From: Pseudonocardia benzenivorans CB1190
GTDB lineage: Bacteria > Actinomycetota > Actinomycetes > Mycobacteriales > Pseudonocardiaceae
DNA: 64,000 bases
NCBI RefSeq assembly: GCF_000196675.2
Contig: NC_015312.1
Span: forward strand, 1,178,001-1,242,000
Direction: 5' to 3'
The translations under genes were made by a program, and so were the position numbers. Below the pieces are notes generated by a model. It was not told where the DNA came from. It was given only the letters and a program-made list of their open reading frames with translations, and searched no databases. Shown piece by piece: positions 1 through 8,507 of this stretch (the stretch's first letter is position 1; each line of letters starts with the position of its first letter).

Positions 1-1
1 G

Positions 2-508
2 CTGCAGCTGGCCAACCTCGTCTTCGGCGGCTACTTCTCCTCGCGCTGGATGGAGAACATCCGCGAGGACAAGGGGTACACCTACGGCGCGCACTCCGGC
101 ACGGAGTTCGTGCCGGGCGGCGCGCTGCTGGGCGTCGAGACCGACGTCGCGAGCGACGTCACCGCCGCGGCGCTGCTGGAGACCCGCTACGAGCTCGGCC
201 GGATGACGGCGGTGCCGCCGTCGGCCGACGAGGTGGAAGCGGCCCGCGCCTACGCCATCGGGTCGTTGCTGATCTCGCTCGACAGCCAGGGCGGGCTCGC
301 GGGGATGCTCACCTCGCTGGCCGCCGACGGCCTCGACGTCGACTGGCTGCGCGCGCACCCGGGGCGGCTGACGGCCGTCACCACGGAGCAGGTCGCCGCG
401 GCGGCGCTCGAGTTCTTCGCGCCCAGCACGTTCACCGGCGTCGTCGTGGGCGACGCCGAGGTGATCGGGGCCGGGGTCCGCGCGCTCGGCGGGATCGAGG
501 GCCCGTGA
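2..508 (+). CDS. M16-family zinc peptidase, C-terminal part (5' end outside window)
   Basis: The reading frame is open from base 2 and ends at the TGA at 506-508, so only the last 168 or so residues are present. The segment around LVFGGYFSSRWMENIRED-KGYTYGAHS is the hallmark of the C-terminal (non-catalytic) half of M16/insulinase-like peptidases, the Arg-Tyr region that helps bind substrate. The HxxEH zinc site would lie in the missing N-terminal part, so activity cannot be judged. In actinobacteria such proteins are often encoded as two adjacent M16 genes. The stop overlaps the GTG start of nudC by four bases (GTGA), which suggests translational coupling. Confidence 0.85.
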   Translation: MQLANLVFGGYFSSRWMENIREDKGYTYGAHSGTEFVPGGALLGVETDVASDVTAAALLETRYELGRMTAVPPSADEVEAARAYAIGSLLISLDSQGGLAGMLTSLAADGLDVDWLRAHPGRLTAVTTEQVAAAALEFFAPSTFTGVVVGDAEVIGAGVRALGGIEGP

Positions 509-1503
509 CCGGCTTCGCACTGCACACCCCGCCGCTGCTGTCCCGGGCCGCGGCGCTGCGCGACGAGCCGCTGCGCACCGACGCGGCCCGCCAGCTCGCC
601 GGCTGGCCGACCGCGCGGCTGGTCGTCGTCGACGACAAGGGGCGCACCCCCGTCAGCTGGGACTCGGCCCCGGAGGCCGCCTTCCGCGAGGGTGACGCCG
701 CCGCCTGGGACGCCGCGTCCGGCTCGGGCGTGCGGCTGCGCACCCGTCCGACGACGGGCGACGCGCCGCCCCCGGGGGCGGTGCTGCTCGGCGAGGCCGA
801 GGGCGTCGCCTACTGGGCCGTGCGCGGGATGCCCGACCTCGTCGCGGGCGACGACCCGGCCGAGTGGGCCGACCTGCGTGCCGTCGGCGCGGAGCTCGAC
901 GCGCTGGGCGCGGGCCTGATGACGACGGCCGTCGCGTCGCTCAACTGGCACGAGACCGCCCGGTTCTGCTCCCGGGACGGCTCGCCGACGCACGCGCACA
1001 ACGGCGGCTGGGTCCGCCGCTGCGAGGCGAACGACCACGAGGAGTACCCGCGGACCGATCCGGCCGTCATCTGCCTCGTGCACGACGGCGCGGACAAGGT
1101 CCTGCTGGCCCGCCAGCCCGTGTGGCCGCCCGGCCGCTACTCGGTGCTCGCCGGGTTCGTCGAGGCGGGGGAGTCGCTGGAGGCGTGCGTCGCCCGCGAG
1201 ATCGGCGAGGAGGTCGGCGTCGAGGTCACCGACATCGGCTACCTGGGCAGCCAGGCCTGGCCGTTCCCGCGGTCGCTGATGGTCGGCTTCCAGGCCGTCG
1301 CGGACCCGGCACAGCCGCTGTTCCCGGCCGACGGCGAGATCGAGGACGCCGTCTGGATCACCCGCGAGGAGCTGCGCGCGGGCCTGGCCCGCGGCGACTG
1401 GGCGGGCGATCCCACGGCCGTGAGCGGGAGCAAGGTCGTCCTGCTGCCGGGCCGGGTCTCGATCGCCCGGTCGATGTTGGAGTCGTGGGCGGCGCTGGAC
1501 TGA
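505..1503 (+). CDS. nudC: NADH pyrophosphatase NudC (Nudix hydrolase)
   Basis: A 332-residue cytosolic Nudix hydrolase predicted to split NAD(H) and NAD-capped RNA 5' ends. The Nudix box (G-x5-E-x7-REIGEEVGV) is intact near residues 222-244, followed by SQAWPFPRS, the NudC signature (SQPWPFPxS) that separates it from other Nudix enzymes. The zinc-ribbon zone just upstream reads FCSRDGSPT...RRCEAND, where family members usually have CxxC twice; here only the first cysteine of each pair remains, so zinc binding is doubtful. The GTG start sits in a GTGA overlap with the upstream peptidase gene. The neighbours mrx1 and uvrD2 match the arrangement I recall in mycobacteria. Confidence 0.93.
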   Translation: MTGFALHTPPLLSRAAALRDEPLRTDAARQLAGWPTARLVVVDDKGRTPVSWDSAPEAAFREGDAAAWDAASGSGVRLRTRPTTGDAPPPGAVLLGEAEGVAYWAVRGMPDLVAGDDPAEWADLRAVGAELDALGAGLMTTAVASLNWHETARFCSRDGSPTHAHNGGWVRRCEANDHEEYPRTDPAVICLVHDGADKVLLARQPVWPPGRYSVLAGFVEAGESLEACVAREIGEEVGVEVTDIGYLGSQAWPFPRSLMVGFQAVADPAQPLFPADGEIEDAVWITREELRAGLARGDWAGDPTAVSGSKVVLLPGRVSIARSMLESWAALD

Positions 1504-1533
1504 CTGTGAGGGTGGTCAAGCCGGACCGACGTG

Positions 1534-1566
1534 GACCGGCCCGGCGCCGCAGGCGCCGGGCCGGTC
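1534..1566. terminator. Bidirectional hairpin terminator between nudC and mrx1
   Basis: A perfect 15-bp inverted repeat (1534-1548 with 1552-1566) and a 3-nt loop, lying between the convergent nudC and mrx1 genes. There is no T-run, as is common for actinobacterial hairpin terminators. Confidence 0.75.
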
Positions 1567-1575
1567 ACGGGACGA

Positions 1576-1824
1576 TCAGGCGGCCTCGGCCTCCAGCTTG
1601 GCCTTGACCTGCGCGAACGAGGGGTTCGTCGCGGTCGTCTCGTCGGGGAACAGGACCGTCGGCACGGTCTGGTTCCCGCCGTTGACGCCCTCGACGAAGC
1701 GCGCCGCGTCGGCGTTGCGCTCGATGTCGATCTCCCTGTACTCGATGCCCGCCTCGTCGAGCTGGAGCTTGAGGCGGCGGCAGTAGCCGCACCACGTGGT
1801 CGAGTACACAGTCAACTGGGCCAT
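1576..1824 (-). CDS. mrx1: Mycoredoxin (glutaredoxin-fold, mycothiol-dependent)
   Basis: An 82-residue glutaredoxin-like protein beginning [15 protein letters not shown]. The CGYC active site at residues 12-15 and the later TVPT cis-proline loop (around residue 53) are those of mycoredoxin-1, which reduces protein-mycothiol mixed disulfides with the mycothiol/Mtr/NADPH chain. I chose the internal ATG at 1822-1824 because the product then has the usual length of the family; the open frame continues upstream without homology and overlaps uvrD2 antisense. It is divergent from uvrD2 and convergent with nudC. Confidence 0.93.
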   Translation of the reverse strand: MAQLTVYSTTWCGYCRRLKLQLDEAGIEYREIDIERNADAARFVEGVNGGNQTVPTVLFPDETTATNPSFAQVKAKLEAEAA

Positions 1825-1957
1825 GTCCTGGTCAACGGCCTGGCGCGGACATTGCTTCCGCCGCATGTGTGTGCCGCATCTCACCCGTGCCCGCACCGGG
1901 CCGCCGCCCACGCGGGAGGTCTCCGGAAGCGTCGGGGAGGCCTGCGAGGATGGGGCC

Positions 1958-4006
1958 GTGACCGCCGATCCGCTGCACGATCTCGACGAGGAGCAGCTCG
2001 CGGCGGTGACGGCGCCGCGCGGCCCGGTGTGCGTCCTCGCCGGCGCGGGCACCGGCAAGACCCGCACGATCACCCGGCGGATCGCGCATCTCGTCGCGAC
2101 GGGGCACGTCGCACCCGGCCAGGTCCTGGCGGTCACGTTCACCGCGCGGGCGGCGGGTGAGCTGCGGACGCGGCTGCGCGCGCTGGGCGCGGCCGGTGTG
2201 CAGGCCCGCACGTTCCACGCCGCCGCGCTGCGCCAGCTGCGCTACTTCTGGCCGCAGGTCGTCGGCGACCGGCAGTGGCAGCTGCTCGAGCACAAGTTCC
2301 GTGCCGTCGGCCAGGCCGCGGTCCGGGCCCGCGCGGGCACCGACCAGGACGCGGTGCGCGACCTCGCGACCGAGATCGAATGGGCCAAGTCCAGCCTGAT
2401 CACGCCGGCCGAGTACCCGGCCGCGGTCGCCCGGCTGCGCCGCGACACCCCGGGCCCGGCCGAGCAGGTCGCCGCGGTCTACGCGCAGTACGAGGAACTC
2501 AAGAACCAGGCCGAGATGCTCGACTTCGACGACCTGCTGCTGCACACCGCGGCGATACTCGAGGACCACGTGGGCGTCGCCGAGGAGTTCCGCGACCGGT
2601 ACCGCTGCTTCGTCGTCGACGAGTACCAGGACGTCACGGCGCTGCAGCAGCGGGTGCTCGACGCGTGGCTCGGCGAGCGCGACGACCTCACCGTCGTCGG
2701 CGACGCGAACCAGACCATCTACACGTTCGCGGGCGCGACGCCCCGCCACCTGCTCGACTTCCCGCGGCGCTTCCCCGAGGCGGTCGTCGTCCGGCTGCAG
2801 CGCGACTACCGGTCGACGCCGCAGGTCGTCGCCGCCGCGAACACGCTGATCTCGGCGGCGCGCGGGCGCGTGGCCGGCTCCCGGCTGCGGCTGGAGGGGC
2901 AGCTGCCCCCCGGTCCCGACCCCGACTTCACCGAGCACGACGACGAGCCCGCCGAGGCCGCCGCCGTCGCCCGCCGGATCCGGAAGCTCATCGCCGACGG
3001 CACCCCCGCCGCCGAGATCGCCGTCCTCTTCCGGATCAACGCCCAGTCCGAGGCCTACGAGCAGGCGCTGGCCGAGGCGGGCATCCCGTTCCAGGTCCGC
3101 GGCGGGGAGCGGTTCTTCCAGCGGCCCGAGATCCGACGTGCGGTGTCGGTGCTGCGCATGGCGGGCGGCCGGGCGGCCGACGACGACCTCGTCGGCACCG
3201 TCCGGGCACTGCTCGCGCCCGTCGGCCTCACCGACGAGCCACCCGCCGGCGCGAGTGCGCGTACGCAGTGGGAGTCGCTGCTGGCCCTCGTCGGCCTGGC
3301 CGAGGAGCTCGTCGCGGTGCGCGAGGGGCTCGACCTGCCGGGATTCGTGGCCGAGCTCGACGCACGCGCCGACGCCGCCCACCCGCCGACGGTGCAGGGC
3401 GTCACGCTGGCCTCGCTGCACGCCGCCAAGGGGCTGGAGTGGGACGTCGTGTTCCTCGTGGGGCTCGTCGACGGGACGCTGCCGATCCAGCACGCCGAGG
3501 GCGACGACGACGCGATCGAGGAGGAGCGCCGGCTGCTCTACGTCGGCATCACCCGGGCCCGCCGGGTCCTGGCGCTGTCGTGGGCGCTGTCGCGCAGCCC
3601 GGGCAAGGGCCGGCAGCGCCGTCGCAGCCGGTTCCTCCACGGCCTGATCCCCGACCACCACCCGGCGTCGCGGATCGCGGAGTCACGTACGGGCGGCAGC
3701 AAACCGCGGTGCCGCGTCTGCGGTTCGCCGCTGCTGGGCGCCGAGGCGATGAAGATGCGCCGCTGCGGCGACTGTCCGTCCGATGTGGACATGGAGCTGC
3801 TCGACCGGCTGCGTTCGTGGCGGGCGTCGACGGCGAAGGAACAGCAGGTCCCGGCCTATGTCGTGTTCACCGACGCCACCCTCGCCGCGATCGCGGAGCA
3901 CCGTCCCGCCGACGTCGCCGCGCTCGTGGGCATCCCCGGCATCGGCGCCCGCAAGCTCGACCGCTACGGCTCCGACGTCCTCGCGCTGGTCGCCGACCGC
4001 CGATGA
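1958..4006 (+). CDS. uvrD2: UvrD2-type superfamily 1A DNA helicase with HRDC domain
   Basis: A 682-residue ATP-dependent 3'-5' helicase of the actinobacterial UvrD2 type. Visible SF1 motifs are Walker A GAGTGKT near residue 25, motif II DEYQDV, motif [16 protein letters not shown] and motif VI with GITRARR. After the helicase core comes a tetracysteine knuckle (CRVC...CGDC), then a C-terminal HRDC domain containing [14 protein letters not shown], the diagnostic UvrD2 layout. The GTG at 1958 is preferred over an upstream ATG at 1796 because homology starts at once ([21 protein letters not shown]) and the extra 54 residues look non-coding and overlap the mrx1 promoter region. Confidence 0.94.
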   Translation: MTADPLHDLDEEQLAAVTAPRGPVCVLAGAGTGKTRTITRRIAHLVATGHVAPGQVLAVTFTARAAGELRTRLRALGAAGVQARTFHAAALRQLRYFWPQVVGDRQWQLLEHKFRAVGQAAVRARAGTDQDAVRDLATEIEWAKSSLITPAEYPAAVARLRRDTPGPAEQVAAVYAQYEELKNQAEMLDFDDLLLHTAAILEDHVGVAEEFRDRYRCFVVDEYQDVTALQQRVLDAWLGERDDLTVVGDANQTIYTFAGATPRHLLDFPRRFPEAVVVRLQRDYRSTPQVVAAANTLISAARGRVAGSRLRLEGQLPPGPDPDFTEHDDEPAEAAAVARRIRKLIADGTPAAEIAVLFRINAQSEAYEQALAEAGIPFQVRGGERFFQRPEIRRAVSVLRMAGGRAADDDLVGTVRALLAPVGLTDEPPAGASARTQWESLLALVGLAEELVAVREGLDLPGFVAELDARADAAHPPTVQGVTLASLHAAKGLEWDVVFLVGLVDGTLPIQHAEGDDDAIEEERRLLYVGITRARRVLALSWALSRSPGKGRQRRRSRFLHGLIPDHHPASRIAESRTGGSKPRCRVCGSPLLGAEAMKMRRCGDCPSDVDMELLDRLRSWRASTAKEQQVPAYVVFTDATLAAIAEHRPADVAALVGIPGIGARKLDRYGSDVLALVADRR

Positions 4007-4020
4007 TTCTCCATGCAACC

Positions 4021-4061
4021 TTTTAAATAGGTTGTGCCCGGCGTCGCGGCCCTTCTAAGGT
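4021..4061 (+). promoter_or_regulatory. Candidate WhiB7-autoregulated promoter
   Basis: An AT-rich patch (4021-4029, TTTTAAATA) lies directly upstream of a -35-like TTGTGC (4032-4037). An 18-bp spacer separates this from a -10-like TAAGGT (4056-4061). WhiB7-dependent promoters are known to carry an AT-rich block just upstream of the -35, read by the AT-hook of WhiB7. Position upstream of the whiB7 leader supports autoregulation. The call is by pattern only. Confidence 0.55.
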
Positions 4062-4123
4062 CGATGCACCGAACGGGAACAGCCCGTCGTCACCCGCGCG
4101 AGCGCGCGAAGGAGGTGCCCCTG

Positions 4124-4327
4124 ATGAACACGATCATGACGATCGACGGTTTCGGCACCTCCGCCTGCGCCGGCACCCGTATCAGCGGTGCCCGTCTGCG
4201 CCTCGTGGAGTGGGCCGTCGCGCGGACCGAGCAGTTCGGGCTGCCGGTCGTGCAGCGCGCGGCGCTGCCGACGCTCGTCGACAACAACACAGGTGTGTCC
4301 GTTTCAGGGAGCCGACACCGAACGTAG
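4124..4327 (+). CDS. Leader uORF of whiB7 (67 codons)
   Basis: An ATG with a very good ribosome binding site (AAGGAGGTG, 8-9 nt upstream) opens a 67-codon frame with no recognisable domain. It ends 31 bp before a strong rho-independent terminator that precedes whiB7. This uORF-terminator-whiB7 order is the layout known for ribosome-mediated attenuation of whiB7: stalling on the uORF by ribosome-targeting drugs prevents the terminator from forming. Bases 4290-4298 inside the uORF are complementary to 4373-4381 inside the terminator loop, offering an alternative pairing. The peptide itself probably matters little. Confidence 0.65.
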   Translation: MNTIMTIDGFGTSACAGTRISGARLRLVEWAVARTEQFGLPVVQRAALPTLVDNNTGVSVSGSRHRT

Positions 4328-4358
4328 GCCTCGCTCCCATCGGCCGATTCTCGAAAGA

Positions 4359-4400
4359 GGGCCGCGGAACCCACACACCTGGGGACCGCGGCCCTTTTTC
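4359..4400 (+). terminator. Rho-independent terminator (attenuator) in the whiB7 leader
   Basis: A 9-bp GC stem (4359-4367 with 4386-4394), an inner CCC/GGG extension, then a run of five T (4395-4399). It is one of the few canonical T-tailed terminators in the window and lies between the leader uORF and whiB7, so it should stop most transcripts before whiB7 unless the leader refolds. Confidence 0.85.
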
Positions 4401-4451
4401 GTTGTGTCAGTTCACTTTTCCATCGATCACATCTCTCACCAGGAGGTAGTG

Positions 4452-4829
4452 GTGCTAGGCAGATCAGTTCCGTTGGAGAGCGGAGCGATCAGCCCCGAGC
4501 TGGCAGGTGGCGACACCGCCTCCGGCGTGGGGACCTTGCTGGACGCGGCTCCGGCCGCCGGTCTCGACCTGCCCTGTCGCAGCGGCGACGCGGACCTGTG
4601 GTTCGCCGAGTCGCCGCGGGAGCTGGAGCAGGCCAAGGCGCTCTGCGGGGGGTGTCCGATCCGGGTCGAGTGCCTGGCGGGCGCGCTGAGCAGGGAAGAG
4701 CCCTGGGGCGTCTGGGGCGGCGAGATCTTCGAGCGTGGCGCGGTGATCCCGCGCAAGCGCCCGAGGGGACGCCCCCGCAAGACCGACCTGGAGCGCGACC
4801 GCGCGTACTACGCGGCGCTCGGCGCCTGA
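4452..4829 (+). CDS. whiB7: WhiB7 redox-sensing transcription factor (intrinsic antibiotic resistance)
   Basis: A 125-residue Wbl protein that binds a 4Fe-4S cluster and partners with the primary sigma factor. The four cluster cysteines are visible (C in LPCRSG, then CGGC, then C in VECLAG), followed by the GVWGGE turn. The C-terminal AT-hook RGRPRK is what separates WhiB7 from other Wbl proteins. The GTG at 4452 follows AGGAGG by 5 nt. The gene lies downstream of a uORF and terminator (see those entries), so expression is probably induced by translation inhibitors. It adjoins uvrD2 as in mycobacteria. Confidence 0.95.
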   Translation: MLGRSVPLESGAISPELAGGDTASGVGTLLDAAPAAGLDLPCRSGDADLWFAESPRELEQAKALCGGCPIRVECLAGALSREEPWGVWGGEIFERGAVIPRKRPRGRPRKTDLERDRAYYAALGA

Positions 4830-4876
4830 CCGTTCCGATCACGCACACCGATTCCACCGATCCCGAGGAGACCGAG

Positions 4877-5140
4877 ATGAACGACCTCAACCCGGCAGTC
4901 GCCGTGGACACCCCCGACATCGTGACCGACGGCCGGCGACCGGCCGGGATCTCCGAGGGAGCCCAGATGCTCATCCATGAAGCCATGGCCCGATCGCGAA
5001 GGCAGGAGGCCGAGGAACAAGCCCGCCGACACAGGCTGGTGCGTTCCGTGGCCGCGGGTCGACGCTGGGCGCGGCTGGCTCGATACGCCGAGCAGCGCGC
5101 CCGGCGCAGCGCCGAGCGCGCCCGCGCCGCCGCCGGCTGA
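4877..5140 (+). CDS. Small Arg/Ala-rich protein downstream of whiB7
   Basis: An 87-residue protein with a good GAGGAGA ribosome binding site. The first 45 residues are acidic and neutral (MNDLNPAVAVDTPD...), the remainder is a strongly basic, alanine/arginine-rich helix (RSRRQEAEEQARRHRLVRS...). No domain recognised; it may bind nucleic acid, but this is speculation. It follows whiB7 by 47 bp without an intervening terminator and is closed by a strong hairpin at 5184-5225, so it is likely co-transcribed with whiB7. Confidence 0.6.
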   Translation: MNDLNPAVAVDTPDIVTDGRRPAGISEGAQMLIHEAMARSRRQEAEEQARRHRLVRSVAAGRRWARLARYAEQRARRSAERARAAAG

Positions 5141-5183
5141 CCCGCGGGCCCACGGCGCACCTGCTACCGGCGCCGTGACGCGA

Positions 5184-5225
5184 CGACGCCCGCCCCCGTG
5201 ACCATCCGGTCGGGGGCGGGCGTCG
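5184..5225 (+). terminator. Hairpin terminator after the whiB7 unit
   Basis: A perfect 14-bp GC-rich inverted repeat (5184-5197 with 5212-5225) with a 14-nt loop, 43 bp downstream of the small gene's stop. Confidence 0.7.
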
Positions 5226-5253
5226 ACACGTCTCGGGGTCCTGCCCCGGATTG

Positions 5254-5302
5254 CAGGAACGGCACTTTCCCGCAACTAGGTTGCGGGAAAGTGCCGTTCC
5301 TG
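5254..5302. repeat. Perfect 23-bp palindromic hairpin
   Basis: Bases 5254-5276 are exactly complementary to 5280-5302 with a TAG spacer. The motif CAGGAACGGCACTTTCCCGC is less GC-biased than its surroundings. It lies between the convergent whiB7 unit and the ABC1 kinase gene and can act as a terminator for both, but the long exact arms also fit a dispersed palindromic repeat. Only one copy occurs in this window. Confidence 0.75.
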
Positions 5303-5342
5303 ACGAACCGGAGCGGCTCGGCGACGCCCGAATCGGAGCGGC

Positions 5343-6677
5343 TCAGCCCCCCGCGACGGGCGTGTCGTCGGCGAACAGCTCGGGCTGCCAATGTCCGACG
5401 ATGCCGCGCAGCGGGACCTGCGCCCCGAGCTGGCAGAGCACGCCCAGTGTGCCGAGGGTGACCCGGTGCACCAGCAGGTACTGCGGCGGGAGGTTGAGGA
5501 ACCGGCCGGTGTCGAAGTCGGGGCTGCGCAGGTCGCCCACGCGCTCGGCCTGCGCACGCAGCCAGGCGCGACTGAAGGTGAAGGTCGGGGTGCGCAGCGG
5601 GTCGGTGAACGGCGAGAGGTAGGCGATCGCCTCCTCGGCCGTGACGCCCGTGTCCGGCTTCACGAAGCCCTCGGCGACCATGAGGTCCATCAGGTCGTCG
5701 GGCCGCTGCTGCAGCGCGTAGCGCGTCATGATCGTCAGCTCGCGGGGTAGCCCACCGGGCAGTCGCGCGACGGCGCCGTAGTCGAGCACGAGCAGTCGGC
5801 CGTCGTCGACGACCTGGAAGTTGCCCGGGTGCGGGTCGGCGTGCAGCAGCCCGAGCCGCGCGGGTGCCGAGTAGTGGAACTCGGCGAGCAGGGCCCCGGC
5901 CTGGTCGCGGCGCTCCGTGCTGCCGTCGCGGATGATCGACGACATCGGGGTGCCCGTGACCCATTCGGTGACCATCGCGCGCGGCGCCGAGGCGACGACC
6001 TTGGGCACCCGGACCTTGTCGTCGCCGTCGAACTCGGCGGCGAACTTCCGCTGGTTGTCGGCCTCGTCGCGGTAGTCGAGCTCCTCGACCATCCGCTCGC
6101 GCATCTCCTCGATGAGCGGCTTGATCTCCATGCCCGGCGCCAGCGGCTGCAGCAGCCGGCTCATCCGCGACAGCTGCCGCAGGTCCGACAGGACGGCCTC
6201 CTCGGCGCCCGGGTACTGCACCTTGACGGCGACGTCGCGCCCGTCGCGCCAGACGGCGCGGTGTACCTGGCCGATGCTCGCCGCGGCGGCCGGCGTCTCG
6301 TCGAACTCCTGGAAGCGGCTGGGCCAGTTGCGTCCGAACTGCTCGGCGAGCATCCGCTCGACGTCGGCGAACGGCATCGGTGGCGCGGCCGACTGGAGCT
6401 TGGTCAGCGCTTCCCGGTAGGGCCCGGCGAGCTCCTCCGGAACGGCCGCCTCGAACACACTCAGTGCCTGGCCGAACTTCATCGCGCCGCCCTTGAGCTC
6501 GCCGAGGACGGCGAACAGCTGCTCGGCGCTCTTGGCCATGAGCTGGGCGGAGATCTGCTCGGCGTCGCCGCCCACGAGCCGGCGTCCCCAGCCCGCGGCG
6601 GCCCGGCCGGCGACGCCGAGCGGGAGCCCGGCGAGCTTCGCGGTCCGCGACACGGTCCGGCGGGGGATGTCAGTCAC
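5343..6677 (-). CDS. ABC1/UbiB-family atypical kinase
   Basis: A 444-residue ABC1 (AarF/UbiB/ADCK) family protein. It shows the family KxGQ motif (MKFGQALS), the alanine-rich nucleotide loop (AAAASIGQVHRA), the VAVKVQYPG lysine, the EELDYRDEADNQ segment, the catalytic LLHADPHPGNF and a metal-binding LDYG in place of DFG. Members act as ATPases or kinases in quinone or lipid homeostasis; the actinobacterial substrate is unknown. I chose the GTG at 6675-6677, which overlaps the stop of the upstream gene by 4 bp (GTGA); the open frame extends further upstream without homology. Convergent with the whiB7 unit. Confidence 0.9.
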   Translation of the reverse strand: MTDIPRRTVSRTAKLAGLPLGVAGRAAAGWGRRLVGGDAEQISAQLMAKSAEQLFAVLGELKGGAMKFGQALSVFEAAVPEELAGPYREALTKLQSAAPPMPFADVERMLAEQFGRNWPSRFQEFDETPAAAASIGQVHRAVWRDGRDVAVKVQYPGAEEAVLSDLRQLSRMSRLLQPLAPGMEIKPLIEEMRERMVEELDYRDEADNQRKFAAEFDGDDKVRVPKVVASAPRAMVTEWVTGTPMSSIIRDGSTERRDQAGALLAEFHYSAPARLGLLHADPHPGNFQVVDDGRLLVLDYGAVARLPGGLPRELTIMTRYALQQRPDDLMDLMVAEGFVKPDTGVTAEEAIAYLSPFTDPLRTPTFTFSRAWLRAQAERVGDLRSPDFDTGRFLNLPPQYLLVHRVTLGTLGVLCQLGAQVPLRGIVGHWQPELFADDTPVAGG

Positions 6678-7783
6678 ACGTCGATTGTCTCCCGACGGGG
6701 GCCCCTCGTGCATTCCGCGTCCCGGCGCGCCCGGGGTACCGGGATGCCCGGCACAGCCGCGGTACCCGTCGAGCAGGGGCATTCCTGATGACGTGACCAG
6801 CGACGACGCGTCGTCCGGGCCGTCGCGGCGTCGATCTCGACGGTCGCGTCCAACGTGGCGGGCGGCACTCTCGCGCCGTCGACGACGGCGAGTACCTGGG
6901 CCGTCGCGACGCCGATCGTCGCCACGACGGCGGCGGCGTCGGCCGTGCCGCGGACCCGGGCGATGCCTGCCGCGACCCCGGCCCACCCGGGCTCACGCGC
7001 TGCCCGGTGCCGGTCGAGGCACTCGAGGCACGCGCTGCGGCCCGGCAGCACCAGTGGGCCGACGACCCCGCGACCGTCGCGCGTGCGGACCTGCAGGTGC
7101 GTCGTCCCTCTCGCGACGAGGTCACGGACCGTGAGTGGATCGGCGCCGGCCGCGTCGGCGAGCACGACGAGGTCCGGCCGCGCCCGGTGCGGCAACCGGA
7201 CGGCGACGCGCGCGGCCACCCGGCGCAGCGCGTCGGCCGCCGCGGCGGCCCGCGGATGGCCGCGGTCGGCCTCCAGCCAACCGGTCCCGACGTCGTCGGC
7301 CAGGACGACGCCGTCGGCGCGCACCTCGACGGTGCCGACGCCCGCGGCCGCGAGCCCGCAGGCCACCCCGATCGCCAACGGTCCGTCGCCGACGACGCGG
7401 ACGCTGCTCGTCGCCCGGCGCCGCGCGATCCGGGCGGGCGCACCGGCGTCGACGACCGCGCCCCGGGCCAGCAGGTCGGCCAGCAGCGCCCTCGCCTCGC
7501 GCGGGTCGGCGCCCGCGGCGACGGCCCCGACCAGGACCCGGTCGGGATCGGCGGGGCGGGCGAAGGCGTCGAGCATCGCCGCGAGCGGCGGCGTCAGGTC
7601 CTCGACGACGACGGCCGTTCCGGGCGCGAGGCCGATCACGCGGGTGCCGGGCGCGGGCGCGAGCAACGGCCGGTGCGGGTCGACGACGAGCACGTCGGGA
7701 AGGTGCGGGATCACGGGCCGATGGTGCGCCGCGACGGCTGCCGCCCGCGGGAGGACGGGTGGCCCCGTTGCGGGTGCGACCAC
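6674..7783 (-). CDS. ThiF/cyclodehydratase-docking-like protein
   Basis: A protein of up to 369 residues, rich in Ala/Val/Arg, with a glycine-rich nucleotide-type segment (SSVRVVGDGPLAIGVACGLAAAGVGTVEV) resembling the Rossmann start of E1/ThiF-like enzymes, and a CLECLDRHR cysteine pair further on. This arrangement resembles the inactive ThiF-like or RiPP-recognition proteins of actinobacteria and occupies the place of Rv3196 next to the ABC1 gene. No RiPP precursor or YcaO gene is visible nearby, so a bacteriocin role is not supported. The start is uncertain: GTG 7783 gives 75 bp to the divergent gene; GTG 7714 is an alternative. Translationally coupled to the ABC1 kinase gene. Confidence 0.7.
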   Translation of the reverse strand: MVAPATGPPVLPRAAAVAAHHRPVIPHLPDVLVVDPHRPLLAPAPGTRVIGLAPGTAVVVEDLTPPLAAMLDAFARPADPDRVLVGAVAAGADPREARALLADLLARGAVVDAGAPARIARRRATSSVRVVGDGPLAIGVACGLAAAGVGTVEVRADGVVLADDVGTGWLEADRGHPRAAAAADALRRVAARVAVRLPHRARPDLVVLADAAGADPLTVRDLVARGTTHLQVRTRDGRGVVGPLVLPGRSACLECLDRHRAAREPGWAGVAAGIARVRGTADAAAVVATIGVATAQVLAVVDGARVPPATLDATVEIDAATARTTRRRWSRHQECPCSTGTAAVPGIPVPRARRDAECTRGPRRETIDV

Positions 7784-7858
7784 CCCGCGGCCGCCCCGGC
7801 GAGCCGTCCGGACCGGTGACGTGACGACGTGGGCCGCCGACGGGATTAGTCTTGACCC

Positions 7859-8503
7859 ATGGCGGGACCCTCAGCCGTCGAGGTCCGTAGGAGCGACCGG
7901 CGGCGGCGGATGGTGAGCGCTCGGCGAGAAGGCGACACGGTCATCGTCTTCATCCCGGGCTGGATGAGCGAGTCCGAGGAACGGCGGTGGGTGGACGAGA
8001 TGGTCCGCCGCCTCGAACGCAGCGAGGCGCGTCGGCGGTCCCCGGCCCGCAGCGGCAACGAGGCGCTCCACCGGCGCAGCCTCGAGCTCGCCCGTCGGTA
8101 CCTGGGGCCCGAGACCGTCCCGACGTCGGTGCGCTGGGTCGCGCCCATGCGCACCCGGTGGGCGTCGTGCACGCCCGCCGACGGGACGATCCGGGTCAGC
8201 GAGCGGCTGCGGGACGTGCCGGGCTGGGTCGTCGACTACGTGCTCGTCCACGAGCTGGCGCACCTGCTCGTGCCCGGGCACGACGACGAGTTCTGGGCAC
8301 TCGTGCGGCGCTATCCGCGCACCGAGCGGGCGATGGGCTACCTCGAGGGGCTGTCGGCCGCCGCGGGCCTGGGGCTCGTCGGGACCGACGGGGACGCGAC
8401 CGACGATCCCGCCGACGACGCGGATGCCGAGCCCGACGCCGCGCTGGGCGGCGGGCTCGACGGGATCGCCGCGATCGACGACGGGGACGCCGCCGCCGGC
8501 TGA
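7859..8503 (+). CDS. YgjP/SprT-like (DUF45) metallopeptidase
   Basis: A 214-residue protein of the YgjP-like zincin group. The zinc motif HELAHLLVPGHDDEFW contains HExxH plus the downstream GH, preceded by the family segment RWASC-TPADGTIRVSERL. The C-terminal 45 residues are an acidic, low-complexity tail (DATDDPADDADAEPDAA). Family members are soluble metallopeptidases of unknown substrate. The ATG at 7859 is the only reasonable start; it is divergent from the ThiF-like gene and convergent with the DUF2342 gene 4 bp downstream. Confidence 0.88.
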   Translation: MAGPSAVEVRRSDRRRRMVSARREGDTVIVFIPGWMSESEERRWVDEMVRRLERSEARRRSPARSGNEALHRRSLELARRYLGPETVPTSVRWVAPMRTRWASCTPADGTIRVSERLRDVPGWVVDYVLVHELAHLLVPGHDDEFWALVRRYPRTERAMGYLEGLSAAAGLGLVGTDGDATDDPADDADAEPDAALGGGLDGIAAIDDGDAAAG

Positions 8504-8507
8504 CGGG

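Noticed and set aside
2275-4026. Second plus-strand frame of 583 codons inside uvrD2
   Set aside because: Arginine/proline-rich out-of-frame translation of the helicase gene, with no domain.
6674-7783. Possible RiPP/bacteriocin biosynthesis locus around the ThiF-like gene
   Set aside because: No precursor peptide, YcaO, dehydrogenase or exporter nearby; the gene belongs to a conserved housekeeping neighbourhood with ABC1 kinase and whiB7.
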